Below are positions 33,909-45,438 of a stretch of DNA of 64,000 nt, one piece after another. The stretch's first letter is position 1. The number at the start of each line of letters is the position of its first letter. The stretch is from positions 17,656,001 to 17,720,000 of the forward strand of contig BSBN01001965.1 of the NCBI GenBank assembly GCA_027924645.1, in the 5' to 3' direction. A program made the position numbers and the translations under genes. The DNA comes from Cunninghamia lanceolata (taxonomy: Eukaryota; Streptophyta; Pinopsida; Cupressales; Cupressaceae). The notes below the pieces were generated by a model. The model had not been told where the DNA came from, did not search any database, and saw nothing but the letters and a program-made list of their open reading frames with translations.

Positions 33909-36900
33909 TTAATTCAAAACTGGAGGGGTAATAACCCCTAACTTCTCCTTGAGATACTTAAAAGATTCCTTAGGCGGAGGTTTAGTAAAAATATCTACAA
34001 TCTGATCCTGGGAAGGTACAAATTCCATTCTAACTTCATTCTTGTTCACTTGCTCTCTCAAAAAGTGAAACTTGATGGATATATGTTTAGTCTTTGAATG
34101 CAACATTGGATTTTTTGATATGTTTATTGCACTTGAATTATCACAGAAGATTATGATAAGTTCCTCATACTCCACTCTGATATCTCTTAGCATTTGCTTC
34201 ATCCACAATACTTGAGTACAACTACCTACTGCTGCAATATATTCTGCTTTTGCAGTGGACAGAGATATTGCCTCTTGTTTCTTGCTTAGCCAAGAAACCA
34301 ATCTCTTCCCCATAAAGAATGCTCCACCACTGGTACTCTTTCGGTCATCCACATCTCCTACACAATCTGTATCTGTATATGTATGAAGAGAGAAATTATG
34401 ATCTCTAGGATACCACAAACCATGCTCAATTGTCCCTTTTAGATATCTAAAAATCCTCTTGATTGCCATGACATGAGATTCTCTAGGATCAGATCTAGCA
34501 ACAAGACCAACAACATTCATAATGTCAGGTCTAGTTTGAGTGAGATACAATAATCCTCCAATCATTGACCTATACTTTTTCTGATCAGCCTTAGGAGAGT
34601 CATCATCTTTGCTCAATTTACATCTAGTTGCCATGGGAGTACTCATTGGTTTTGAGTCCTCCATCCCAAATTTATTCAACAATTATTTCACATATTTGGT
34701 CTATGAAATAAAGATTCCTTTCTTTGTTTGAATGATTTGCACACCCAAAAAGAAATTCATTTCCCCAAACATGGACATCTCAAATTCACTTTTCATTTGA
34801 TTTGCAAAAGTTTTGCACATACTATCTCTTCCTCCAAAAATGATATCATTAACAAACACTTCAACAATCAAGATATTTTCATGATCAATTTTGAAGTACC
34901 AGTTACTATTAGCAGTACCTTTGTTGAAACCAATCTTCAAAAGATGCTTATCCAGTCTTTCATACTAGGCTCTTGGGGGTTGTTTAAGTCCATATAGTGC
35001 TTTCTTCAACTTGCAGACTATATCACCATGATTAGACAATTGAAATCCATCCAATTGCTCAATGTAAACTTCTTCATCCAAGTCACCATTAAGGAAGGTA
35101 GACTTGACATCCATCTGATATACTTTGAAATCTTTGAAGGTAGTAAAGGCAAGAAATAATCTGACTGCTTCAATTCTTGCCACCAGAGTAAAATTTTCTT
35201 CAAAATCAACTCCTTCTACTTGGGAGTAACCCTTGCAGACCAATGTGGCTTTGTGTCTGACTACTTCACCATCTTCATTCAAGTTATTTTGGAAGACCCA
35301 TTTGGTTCCAATCACATTCTTGTTTTTTAGGTCTGGGAACAAGATCCCAAGTGTGATTTTTCTCAATTTGCATCAGCTCTTCCTCCATTGCTTTAGTCTA
35401 GTTTTCATCATTGCATGCTTCATTTACTATCTTAGGTTCAATCTTTGAAATCACATAATACTCTTCTGAATCTTGAGAAATCTTTCTTCTTGTTTGAACA
35501 CTTTGCTTTTATCACCTATGATCTGGTCTTCAGAGTGATTCAGTTTTACATACCTGAGAATTTTGGGATTTTCTTGCACTTCTATTTCTTACACAAGTTC
35601 ATTCAAACTTATCTCTTCTTCCTAATTCACTAGATCAATTTGAATTTGAATTTCAGAAGGGGCTTGGACTCCTTGGATCAAAACACCATTCTGATCAACT
35701 TCATCATATTCATAAAACCTTGAGGGTTTTTCAATACCTTCATCAATCTTCACATTTGTACTTTCTATAATCTTTCTCAATCTCTTGTTATAGCCTGGTA
35801 TCCTTTGCTTTGAGTAGAATAACCCAAGAATATTCCTTCATGATGGGGAGTGCACAACAGATTCCACAGATCGGGTCCTAATTCCTCACATTTGGCAAAA
35901 AATAACAAATGAACTGCCGAAACATTTCCATCGGCTGGATAGCCACCGATACATCTCCATCGTCAGTGAGACTTCCTCTATTGGCTGAGTCTTCCGTCTT
36001 TCTGTCGATACCTCAATGGTGGTTAAGTTCCTCCTCTCCTTAACCATGACGGATCCCACATCAATTAAACATAACCGCATCGGTGTGACTCTTCCCATCA
36101 GTAAAACCCCTAACTTGTCATCCAATGCCACAACTCTTATCGATGGCTTTTACCTCTGGCATACCCTATTCTATAGGTGAACACTTGCAATCCTTGGCCG
36201 GTGTGCCGATGAACCAACACAGCGATACACCATTAGGGTTTTCAACTCTCACATAGACTGATCTACACTCTACACCTAGCACAAAGAGATACTACGGCAT
36301 GCTACTATGCACACTCCTTAGTCTGGAACATCTGCCCCATCAAACAAGAAAACAAAATAGGAAACAAAAAACACATATTGTACAATGAAGCCATTCCACT
36401 AATTTTGATAGAAATCTTATCAATGGAATGCTTCACATTGCCATATTGCAACAACAGAAAGCACAAGAGAATGGAAATCTATAGCTAAACAATTTGTAAT
36501 TATAGAGAATAGAAAGCAAATTGATGACATAGAATAGTTAAATTTCTCAACACAATGCACGATTACATTCGTACAATTACATTTGATCTCTTCTTCGATC
36601 TGATTACAATATATGCTTGATCTTGTTCATTTCTTTGGTTTTATAAACTCACCTAGAGTAACACCAACCCATTCCTAGTGGCTGGGAGACCGATTCCAAG
36701 TGGCTGGGAGAAGACTAACTGATTCCAAGCGACTGGGAGACAAACCGTCTTACCATTGATAGTTTGACAACCATGACCTAAGTCCCTTGGGACTTACAAA
36801 ATGAAACTAGTTCTAGATACAAACAGAAATGACATTCATTGGTCGAATAGACCTTATTACAACACAAAACATGATTTTCTAAACAAAACATGATTTAAAT

Positions 36901-39146
36901 GCCTCATGGAGGCCACCTTATGTTAGGTGCTCCTACACCACTTCATAACTTCTAGCATCAAATTTGCCTAGATCTTCATCTCTTTTAATGTAACATTTTC
37001 TACCAAAGACTCTGAAATACTTCACAATGGGAGTGATGCCAAACCAAAGTTCATAAGGAGTCTTACCAATATTGCTTCTGATTTGTACTCGATTAAGAGT
37101 GTAGACTACAATGCTTATAGCTTCTCTCCAGTAGATCTGAGGAACATTTCCTTCCATCATCATGGTTCTAGATGCCTCCTCGATGGTCCAGTTCTTTCTC
37201 TCCACTACTCCATTCTGCCGTGGTGTCCTTGAAGTAGAAAACTATCTTTTTATCCCATGTTTCTCACAGAATTCTATGGACTCACCGGATGTGAATTCTC
37301 CACCTCTGTCAGACCTTAGACATTTTATGTTCAATTCGATTTCATTTTCTACCATAGCCTTGAATATTTTGAATTTCTCAAGGGCCTCATATTTCTCTTT
37401 CAGAAAAGTTACCCACATCATCCGGGAGTGATCATCAATTAATAACATGAAGTATCTATCACCTTACACACTCCTGATTCTTGCCAGACCACATAGATTA
37501 GTATGAACTAAGTCCAATAATCTGGTAGAAGACTATTCCTTACTTTTGAAAGAGACTCTTCTTTGCTTACCCAACTGACATTCTTTGCACAAACTATTAG
37601 TAGGTTTCACTAGTCTTGGAAGATCTCTTATAGCCTGAGTGTTGCTTATCTTGATGATATCAAAATTCACATGACACATTCTCCTATGCCATAACCAACT
37701 CTGATCAATTTGAACAAATAAACAACTTTTGTCAGTACCAACCAAGTGGAAGATATTACTTTTTGTTTCAGTACCGGATGCAATCTCTGTTCCAAAGCTT
37801 TCATAGATCATGCATTTTCCATTTTTGAATTAGAGATCATAGCCTTTGTCCACCAACTATCCAACACTGAGAAGATTGTGCTTTAGACCTTTAACATACA
37901 ATACATTACTGGTTTTGTTCTTTCCATCAAAAGAAATAGTTCCTCTACCTCTAATTCTACCAGTAGAATTGTCACCAAATTTTACCACTCCTCTTTCATA
38001 CCTTTCCAAATATATGAACTTATTTTTGTCACCTGTCATATGGTGGGAGCATCCACTGTCAATGACCTAATCATCCTTTTCTTCAACTTGGGCAGCCAGA
38101 GCTCTTTCTACAATTTTATGATTGTCAGATTTAGAGGGCATAAGATCTTCTTCTTTGATGACAATAAACACCCAGTGACTTCTGGATTTGTTTCCTACCT
38201 CTAATTCATCATCATCATCTTTATGAACATAGTAACATTTCTTTTGGAACCTTGATTTATTAGGATTTGGCCTTGAAACTCTTTCTAAAGACCTTGAGGC
38301 AAAATGACTAATCTTATTGTAGTTAAAGCATTTAAAAGGCAATTTCCCTTCATACTTACCGGATCCTCTTGGCAGCCTTTTTGCAATAAGGGCTTCAATT
38401 TAAGCAGTTTCTACTTCATCTTCTTCTAGATCTTTTCTTGCTTTTTCATACCATGATAGTTTCTTTGAAGAGTTCTCTCCTAGATCAAACTTTTGTTTAC
38501 CTTTTACAAAGGCACTAGCTTTGAATGCAGATTCAGTCTTGGGGGGTGCATCTCCAAACTCAGACAATTCAAATGCAACTAATTTACCAACCAATTGATC
38601 TCTTGTGATATTTAAAAAGGATCTGAATTCTTCAATGGCAGCAACCTTGTATTTTTAAGAAGTAGGTAGAGATTTGAGAACTTTGGCTACAATCTCATAT
38701 TCATCCAAGATTCTACCAATACATCTAATGCCACAAACAAGCTCATTTACTCTGGGCATAAATGTAATGATATTTTCATCTTCTCTCATCTTCAGGTTTT
38801 TGAATTTTCCTTTCAGACTCTGTAGTTTGGCACATTTGACATACTTGTCTCCTTCATGTAGAAGTTCCAGTTTTTGCCAAATCTCAAATGTAGTTGTTAG
38901 ATCTACAAAATTTGTTAGCTCTTAGTCAGATAAGGCACTTATCAGAGCTTCTTTAGCTTTAAGATTATTTTTAGCATCTCTGATTTCATCTATAGTTCTC
39001 AGACCATTCTATGGAGGAACATACTTCTTTGAGGTTATGATCCAATATTGCATTCCCATACATTGCAAGTGACATTCCATGTGGCTTTTCCAAAGAGTCT
39101 AATTGGTTCCATCAAACCTCAGACTATCCTTCTTGTAGGACAACAT
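33909..39146 (-). pseudogene. Copia gag-pol of A
   Basis: Start ATG 39146 (MLSYKKDSLRFDG), in frame with B's gag. Order on the minus strand: gag, CCHC knuckle (38320-38290, Cys and His positions partly lost), protease (38060; the Trp before VIDSG is TAG), integrase (37811-36950, HHCC, D, D, E), RT and RNase H (35366-33909). Integrase is split from RT by the solo LTR 35841-36940. A one-base deletion at about 35797 also shifts the frame. The RT motif reads FVND instead of FVDD (Asn at 34850-34848). Stops at 37859, 37832 and 37244 fall on Gln codons that are also stops in B; others (38069, the W of RAWYERL, the W of DENWTK) replace Trp. The end is the TAG at 33911-33909 after GVITPPVLN. Confidence 0.92.
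35841..36940 (-). mobile_element. Solo LTR (1,100 bp) of a gypsy-type element in A
   Basis: Flanked by perfect duplications CTTCA (35836-35840 and 36941-36945). On the minus strand it runs TGGTGTAGGAGCACC ... CACTCCCCATCA, resembling the H1 LTR ends TGATGTAGGAGCATC and CCCCCTTCATCA, so it is probably from a related chromovirus family. No coding sequence is inside. It arose by LTR-LTR recombination that removed the internal region. Confidence 0.9.
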
Positions 39147-39188
39147 CCTAGATCTCCTCAAGCAGTTAAGCTCTTTTAGAGGAACCTA

Positions 39189-39200
39189 GCTTTGATACCA
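39189..39200 (-). promoter_or_regulatory. Primer binding site of A
   Basis: The minus strand reads TGGTATCAAAGC two bases after the LTR end (ATCTAACA-AT). Initiator Met tRNA type with one change. Confidence 0.9.
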
Positions 39201-39202
39201 AT

Positions 39203-40576
39203 TGTTAGATTCAAGATAGACAACTGAGAGGGGGGGTGAATCAGTTGTCCAAAACTTTCTTGAAATTAATCACTTAAATCCTCTTTGTAATTCAACAACA
39301 TAATAATAAATCAATCATAGAAACATAATGCATTAAATCAAGAGCAGAAACACATTAATACATAAGACACCAAGATTTTAACGTGGAAAACCCAGTTAAG
39401 GGAAAAACCATGGGGTGACTAACCCAAGATTGTATTCTCCATTAAAAGAATAAGAAGAACCAAAAGACACATGCCAATTAGGGCTCACTTCCTGAGCACA
39501 CTACTCACAAGAGGCCCACTACCTATAGGAGACACACTATATATAGAATGATAGATATTACATACTTGAACTGAAGAATAGCATCTTCACCATGCCTGAG
39601 TTAGTTCCATTTAAGTCTAATACTTCTGCCCTGCCTTTCATTCTACTCCTCTCTACCACATACTCTTCTTCACTAGATGCCTTTTAAAATGACTTCACAA
39701 CCTCTTATTTATACAAGACATTTGACTTTGGAATTATCATCTAAGTCAGCAAACATTATAGAGCAAATACATAAATACAACATGACTAATTACAAAAAGA
39801 CTTTACACGGATCAACACACTGTCAGCCACATAGATCTGAGACTTCAATCTTCCTTTAGGATTGCACCAATCTTCACAGAACATCTTCAAGGTCATCCGT
39901 AGGATGTGTAACTCATCCAGTCAGCCAAACTTAGGAAGAACATCATCATCTGAAGGTAATTATTCAATTATGAGCTTAAACTTCAATGCAGATCACTAAC
40001 ATGAATTGGACACAATCCAAAGACCTCCACAAGCTTGCTTGAATCACTGAGAACATCCACACTACTGCTTACTGAAATCTTTCTCTCCTTCATCCAGAAG
40101 CTCAAGAACATAATCTGTCATTAATGTCGTATTGGAATAGATGCTTGTGGACATCCAGACCATGAACCAATTGAGTTTTTAATTCACATTGACATCCTGA
40201 ACACTCCACCAAATATGTAGAACAAGATATTTCATTTTCGGATCTCACTGGACCTATCTGTGTCACTTTGTCACCTTTAAACATCTGTCAGAACCTATTT
40301 TCTCAAGTGGCTATAACTTCTTTAGATCTTCATGTGGACCTCTCAGTTCTTTACTGGATCATCTTAAGATACATATCAACAAACCCTTTGATGCGCATCC
40401 TCTGATTTGCATCTTAGTTGGGATCTTCACCTCGTTGTCTTCACTATTCTTCTCTATTCCTAATAGGACTAATTTTCTCAATATCCTCAGTATACAACTC
40501 ATCCAATCCTTATCATCAATGCAATAGGAGTATGTTGATATCAATGACAACACCGGTTAGGCCCATACTTGCAACA
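39203..40576 (-). repeat. 5' LTR of A (1,374 bp)
   Basis: On the minus strand it runs TGTTGCAAGTATGGG ... CTTGAATCTAACA and aligns fully with 32217-33592. Confidence 0.93.
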
Positions 40577-40581
40577 ATATA

Positions 40582-41654
40582 TGCCCCCACCTTAAGGTGG
40601 TTGATGTCGTGTACCAATATCAAGCACGTTAAGGTAGGAAGAAAACACACAAGGGAATACAAGCTCTCGCAAAGCCCATGGCCCCCCATAGGTTACATGT
40701 ACTTTATGATCACCAAATGGTCCCACAGACACATAATTCCCTACAAGAAAAGGTGTTAGCATCCATATAATAATGATAATCAACAATGCATATGATCATT
40801 CACATAGAGAATAGAAGAATGCAAGATTCAAGATAGAGAAAGTGCACAGAGTAGTAGTATTTTTATGTTTTGTAAGAGAGATAAGACATCATCAAGATGA
40901 AATGGAGTGATTCTACTAGACAAGCATCAGATAATATATAACAACCCTGTCGTCATGTATGGACTAGGTTCCATTTTTTATTACTTGATAAAGGGACACT
41001 AGGTCCGTATCAGTAAAATATGTTTGTTGCCATCCGCTTGCTAGATAGAACCACTAGAGGAAGGGAAACAATAAATCAAGAGAGGAGAAATAAGTGTCTT
41101 ATGGACAGTCACGTAGGAGGGTGCCCCCAAGTCACCAACCACAGCGTTATGTCCGTAAGACACAACACACAACAATGGAAATAGAGGAGAAGAAATATAG
41201 AAGAATGGTGATTCAAATAGAAGCCAGGTCACAATAGAGGTGATCTCCCAATATCCTTGACCTTATGAGAGTATCAAGGGTCATCCTAGGAGGTATAAAC
41301 AACACATAACACATCACTAGGGAAACACATCATGGAGGTAAAGGGTGAGAAATACTTACCTGTAGGGATAACTAAACTAAGGGTTGTCATAAAAAAATCA
41401 TCCTCTTCCCAATCTTATATGCTAGAGGAAAGAGGTGTGTAAGGTACCATAGCCCAACTTTTGTTCTTATCTCTCAATTCTTCAGTGTTGAGGTTTTCTA
41501 TGTTTGTTTCAATATTAGGTTGAATGTATTTTTGTTGAGTGGCAAATCATTGGGCAAAAGCTTGTCTTCTACTCCTCCTTTCTTTTGCTTATCTATTCCT
41601 TCTTGTTTTAGTACTTACTTCTTCGAAGGTACCATTATGTTTTTCCATAGGGTT
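40582..41654. other. Internal sequence of F without supported ORF
   Basis: Right of A's duplication, F's internal region resumes. Only short broken reading frames are present and no RT or integrase motif is visible. Confidence 0.5.
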
Positions 41655-42540
41655 TCACATATTAGAGGAGGAAGCACCGTGTTCAAATTTCATTGGTCTC
41701 AGTGGAATGTTTTGTTGTCTAGAAAAACCTCCCGATCCTTGTAAGGATGATGGGGGAGGAACCTCAACATAAATACCATCTCTCCATGGATGAGGTGAGT
41801 TATGAAACTTTTCCTTATCCACATCTATCACACCAATTATCTCATCACATCCATAGTATTCTTGCATTCATTTTCCTTTTTCTCTAAGGGGATCCTCAAA
41901 CACATGTTGTTCATCCCTCATTATTTGTAAAGGAGGCATGGCCACTCTAGCTAGTTGTTTTGCTTTGTATCATCTGTAATTTAGGAAAGATTGGTCTCTT
42001 CATGGCTCAGGTTCTATTTCAAGTTGCAGCCAAAAGTAATCAAGGGTGAAATTCTTGCTCTTAGCCAAAGGTTGGTATGTGTTATGATAAATAGTACGGA
42101 TCTCTCCATGCAAAGGGAATTTTAGGCATTTGTGAATAGTTGAAGGGATGACATTCATAGCCTTAAGCCATGGGTGTCCTATTTTTACATGAAAGAGGTT
42201 GGATAAGGTAATGACATCAAATAAATGATCCACGGCTTTGTCATAAACCAAGACTAATAGTTTTACCAATCCAAATGGTTTCATCAAAGATCCATTATGT
42301 GTTTTAATTCTCAAATCCGATGGGTCATTATAGTTTTGTGCCAAATCATGTTTAAGAAGGAACTATTTTGTAACCACATTAGTCATGTAATTAGGGTCTA
42401 TTAGTGTTCCATGCACCGGTATTTCCATTATTTTCACTGTAATGTAAAGAGGCCCTTTAGTATCTACCATTTCTTTGTCATGAAGTGTAAATGTTATTTC
42501 AAGTTTAGGGGCTCATCTTTCCAAATGAGGCCTAGGAGGA
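41655..42540 (-). pseudogene. Protease-like gag-pol remnant of F
   Basis: On the minus strand a broken frame shows HGTLIDPN (about 42420), then DLRIKTHNGS, FDVITL and IGHPWLKAMNVIPSTIHKCLKFP (in two pieces at about 42190-42120). The GxPWL-x-PST-HQ-LKFP pattern is typical of the protease end in plant Tat/Athila gypsy elements, where the catalytic motif is usually IDPGSS. Here the Gly of DPG is Asn. A proline-rich linker follows (DGIYVEVPPPSS, 41790). Downstream RT is missing. Protease would cleave the gag-pol polyprotein; this copy cannot be functional. Confidence 0.65.
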
Positions 42541-43469
42541 AGCCTAGCATTTTTTTTTGTATTGAGAATACATGTATATGTTTTAAAATGAATGCTAAAT
42601 TAGATTTCAAAAGGTATTAAAAACTTATGCAAGAGCAAATGCAAACGTATGTACGAAAATGACCTAAAATGCTTGATTCTTCAACTTTTTTCAATGAAAA
42701 ACCCTAGGAAAAAGGGTGTTGTGGAATTTTTCAAGAGGGAAAGTAGATAATACATATAATAGAAGTCCATCTTTGTATAAATATCTTTCACAACATGCTT
42801 TTAATGCAAACCTAGAGTGGTGACAAGTCAAAACCTAGTGAAAATGTGCTAAAATATGTAATTTTTCAACAATTTTCCATGAAAAGGTCTAGTAAAAGGG
42901 GTGTTGTAAGGAATTTGAGAAGAAGAAGTAGATAATAACCCTAGTAATAGCCAATTAATGCATAAAAATCCCTTACAACACACTTGTAGTGCAAATTTAG
43001 AGAGACAATAAGGTCAAATTCTAGTGAAAATGCAAGGTTTTCAAACCTTAGACATGTAGGTTTGCAAGACAAACACTATGATGCAACACTACTATTAGAA
43101 ATCAGTCCTACTAAGTGTTTGAAAAGGGTAGTAAAATATGAAACAAGATTTTGACTACAAACCCTAGTTAATGCAAAACTAGGTTTTTATGAAAAGTGCA
43201 AAATTTCAAGCAATTTTTGACAATTTGAGTATGAAAGTGCAATGCAAGTGACTTCTAAATGATGAATTTTTGTAATTTAAATCAGATCTAATATAAATGA
43301 TAGAAATTTGATGAAATTTAATGCCAAATAATTCAAATCATGCTAAAATACAAGCCAAAAATGCCAATTTTTTTCAAAAAATATAAATCTTTCAATTTTT
43401 TGTAATTTTTCAAATGCAATAAGATGAATGAATGCAAATCTATAATACAACACTCAAAAAGGTGCCAAA
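42541..43469. other. Degraded gag region of F
   Basis: AT-rich with no ORF above 83 codons; the expected gag position between primer site and protease. Two similar stretches near 42660-42800 and 42850-43000 (AAACCCTAGGAAAAAGGGTGTTGTGGAAT-like and AAGGTCTAGTAAAAGGGGTGTTGTAAGG-like) look like an old duplication. Confidence 0.4.
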
Positions 43470-43496
43470 AAGTCCAAAAGCATGGGTTCACCAAAA
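43470..43496 (-). promoter_or_regulatory. Primer-site candidate of F
   Basis: Next to the LTR end CTAAACA the minus strand reads TTTTGGTGAACCCATGC. The TGG start is right for a tRNA 3' CCA, but the tRNA is not the initiator Met and I cannot name it. Confidence 0.45.
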
Positions 43497-44736
43497 TGTT
43501 TAGGGAAGTAAAAGGGGGGAAATGGGGCTTTAAAGGTTTATGTGGAATCCTCCTTTCGTACCAAACATTCCAAGGGCATATCAACCGAGTTGAATCTCCA
43601 CTAATCGAGAGAAATCACCTATCAGGTTGGGCTGCCACTTGGGAAGCTGTGGATTCTTCGATGTGTCAAACAATGTTTTAATTAAATGCTCAATTGTACT
43701 TAGAAACCCTAAATATGCAAATTAGTAAGCAAATTATCAAATTACGGCAAATCCTTTCAGACTTAGATAAGGGAAAGAGATATTTAACTCACTATTTTTC
43801 AAAGTTTGGAAGGCAAAGAAGTTAGGGACACGCGGACTAGAGGCCAAGTCCAAGGTACATGTTTCTTTGTGGAATCCTGATCTCCTTCTAACACTGATCT
43901 ATACTACAACTTCCGGAGGACATAGGGACTAGTGCCCTAGTCCAAGAAAAGCTCCAGTGTCCTACTTCTTTTCAGATCATGAATCCTTTATGCATGCCAC
44001 TCCTTTCTACAAGTCCACTCCACAGAACTTGACACTTGTAACCTACAACCACAAGGAGTGTGGGAGGGTGTTGTGGTGTTTAGAGGCTTGCCTTGGTCAA
44101 GCCCCAGAGAGACATTCAAGTGTTCCAAACACCGTTGTCAAATGAGAGTGCATATCCCAATGGGATAGAGGCAAAATCCAAATGATAAATGATTGAAAAA
44201 ACAATAGATATTAGCTTATAGTGAAGATCTCATGGAAGGAAGATGCTCATCATGCCATGAGGAGATAGATGTCACAAACAAAAACATAATAACAATGCTC
44301 TGCTTTGTAACACAATGAATATTTTGAATGTTTTATGATCACAAGTATACATAAAATCCACCTAATTTCCATCTAGTTTGTAAATGAAACCTAACCTTGG
44401 TTATATATGTAACTACAAGGATCCCCGCTTATAATTTCATAATTCAAACTTCAGATGTCGGCATAGGACCCAAATAATAGTCACTAAACTAAGATTTGAA
44501 AATAGGGTAGATTCAAAATAGGGCTGGACAAGGGTGCTAGCACCCACATCCACCCTGCCATTTTTGCTTAGTGATCATTAAACTACAGCCCCCTAGGTCC
44601 TATTTGTCACAAGACCCAAGGGTTTTCTCATTGGAAGTCCTAAATAACATGCAAGATGCTCTAAATGCAATTATAGGACTTGAGAACTAAATCTTAAGAG
44701 GGAAAAGCCCCCAAGGGGAGATTGTTCAACATAATA
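43497..44736 (-). repeat. 5' LTR of F (1,240 bp)
   Basis: Aligns with 30000-31263; followed by the GTAAG duplication at 44737. Confidence 0.88.
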
Positions 44737-44741
44737 GTAAG

Positions 44742-45044
44742 AGACATTTATTCAAGTGATATAACAATGTCATGCTTATGTGAGGGAGATGTGTTATATT
44801 TAATAGCCTTCTACTATAAGTATCAATAACACATTATAAATCCTTACAAGGTATATGGTCATTTCACTATCGCAAGCCATACAATCATTATTAAGCTCAT
44901 GGATAAGCATTAATCATCATTGTGAAAAATACATTAGAGATGATACATGAAAATCTCCATAGATAACATATTCTTGCCCTTATGAAAATGTGTCATGATA
45001 ACATAAAGGATATAGCGATGAGGTGTAATGAAATATTAGAAACT
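44742..45044. other. Spacer between F and C, nothing recognised
   Basis: About 300 bp AT-rich sequence without ORF or repeat edge. Confidence 0.5.
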
Positions 45045-45438
45045 TGTTTTAAGCACACCAAGATACTGAATGTGGGTGGTGAATCATTATCTAATCAAAA
45101 TTTAATTTCTCCGGAGCAGATTAAAACTTAAGCATTACAGTATCAACATAAACATGAAAGATTAACGTAATGCACATCAACACATAACACTAGATATATG
45201 TGGAAAGCTCAATATGGGAAAAACCAAGGTGAGGATTGACTCACAATATATGAAGCTCAAATAACAGCTATGTTTTAGGGCTACAACCCAAAGAAGCTAC
45301 TACACCCTGTAGACTTTGTTTTAGGGCTACAACCCAAGGAAGCAACTACTCCCTGAAAAAAATTGCTTTAGGATCACTCCGAAGGAAGCTACAACTCCTT
45401 GTAGACTTTGATTTAGGGATACAATCCAATGAAGCAAC
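45045..45438 (-). repeat. 3' LTR of C, distal piece
   Basis: Starts TGTTTTAAGCACACC (TGTTAAACACACC in the 5' LTR) and aligns with 61852-62235. It continues at 52567 after element B. Flank AAACT at 45040-45044; the partner lies outside the window. Confidence 0.85.
45271..45438. repeat. 46-bp tandem repeat in the C LTR
   Basis: Four imperfect units around GTAGACTTTGTTTTAGGG-CTACAACCCAAGGAAGCAACTACTCCCT, starting near 45271, 45317, 45363 and 45410. The same array is in the 5' LTR at 62055-62240. Confidence 0.8.

Larger units (their letters stand above)
32217..40576 (-). mobile_element. Element A: Ty1/copia (Sirevirus-like) retrotransposon nested in F
   Basis: An 8,360-bp element with LTRs of 1,376 and 1,374 bp, initiator Met primer site, full gag-pol and several polypurine tracts. 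Perfect target duplication ATATA (32212-32216 and 40577-40581). A 1,100-bp solo LTR interrupts its integrase-RT region. Same family as element B on the other strand at 45439. Coding is broken by stops and at least one frameshift, and the RT catalytic site is altered. Confidence 0.95.
30000..44736 (-). mobile_element. Element F: gypsy-type non-autonomous element (Tat/Athila-like), carrying nested A
   Basis: LTRs at 30000-31263 and 43497-44736 align over their length, and perfect 5-bp duplications GTAAG flank the whole (29995-29999 and 44737-44741). On the minus strand the LTR begins TATTATGTT and ends CTAAACA, so its termini are TA/CA rather than TG/CA. Orientation follows from the polypurine tract GTGGGGGCTAAA next to 31263. 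Without A the internal region is only about 3.9 kb. It holds a protease-like remnant but no RT or integrase, plus three tandem-repeat blocks before the 3' LTR. Confidence 0.85.
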
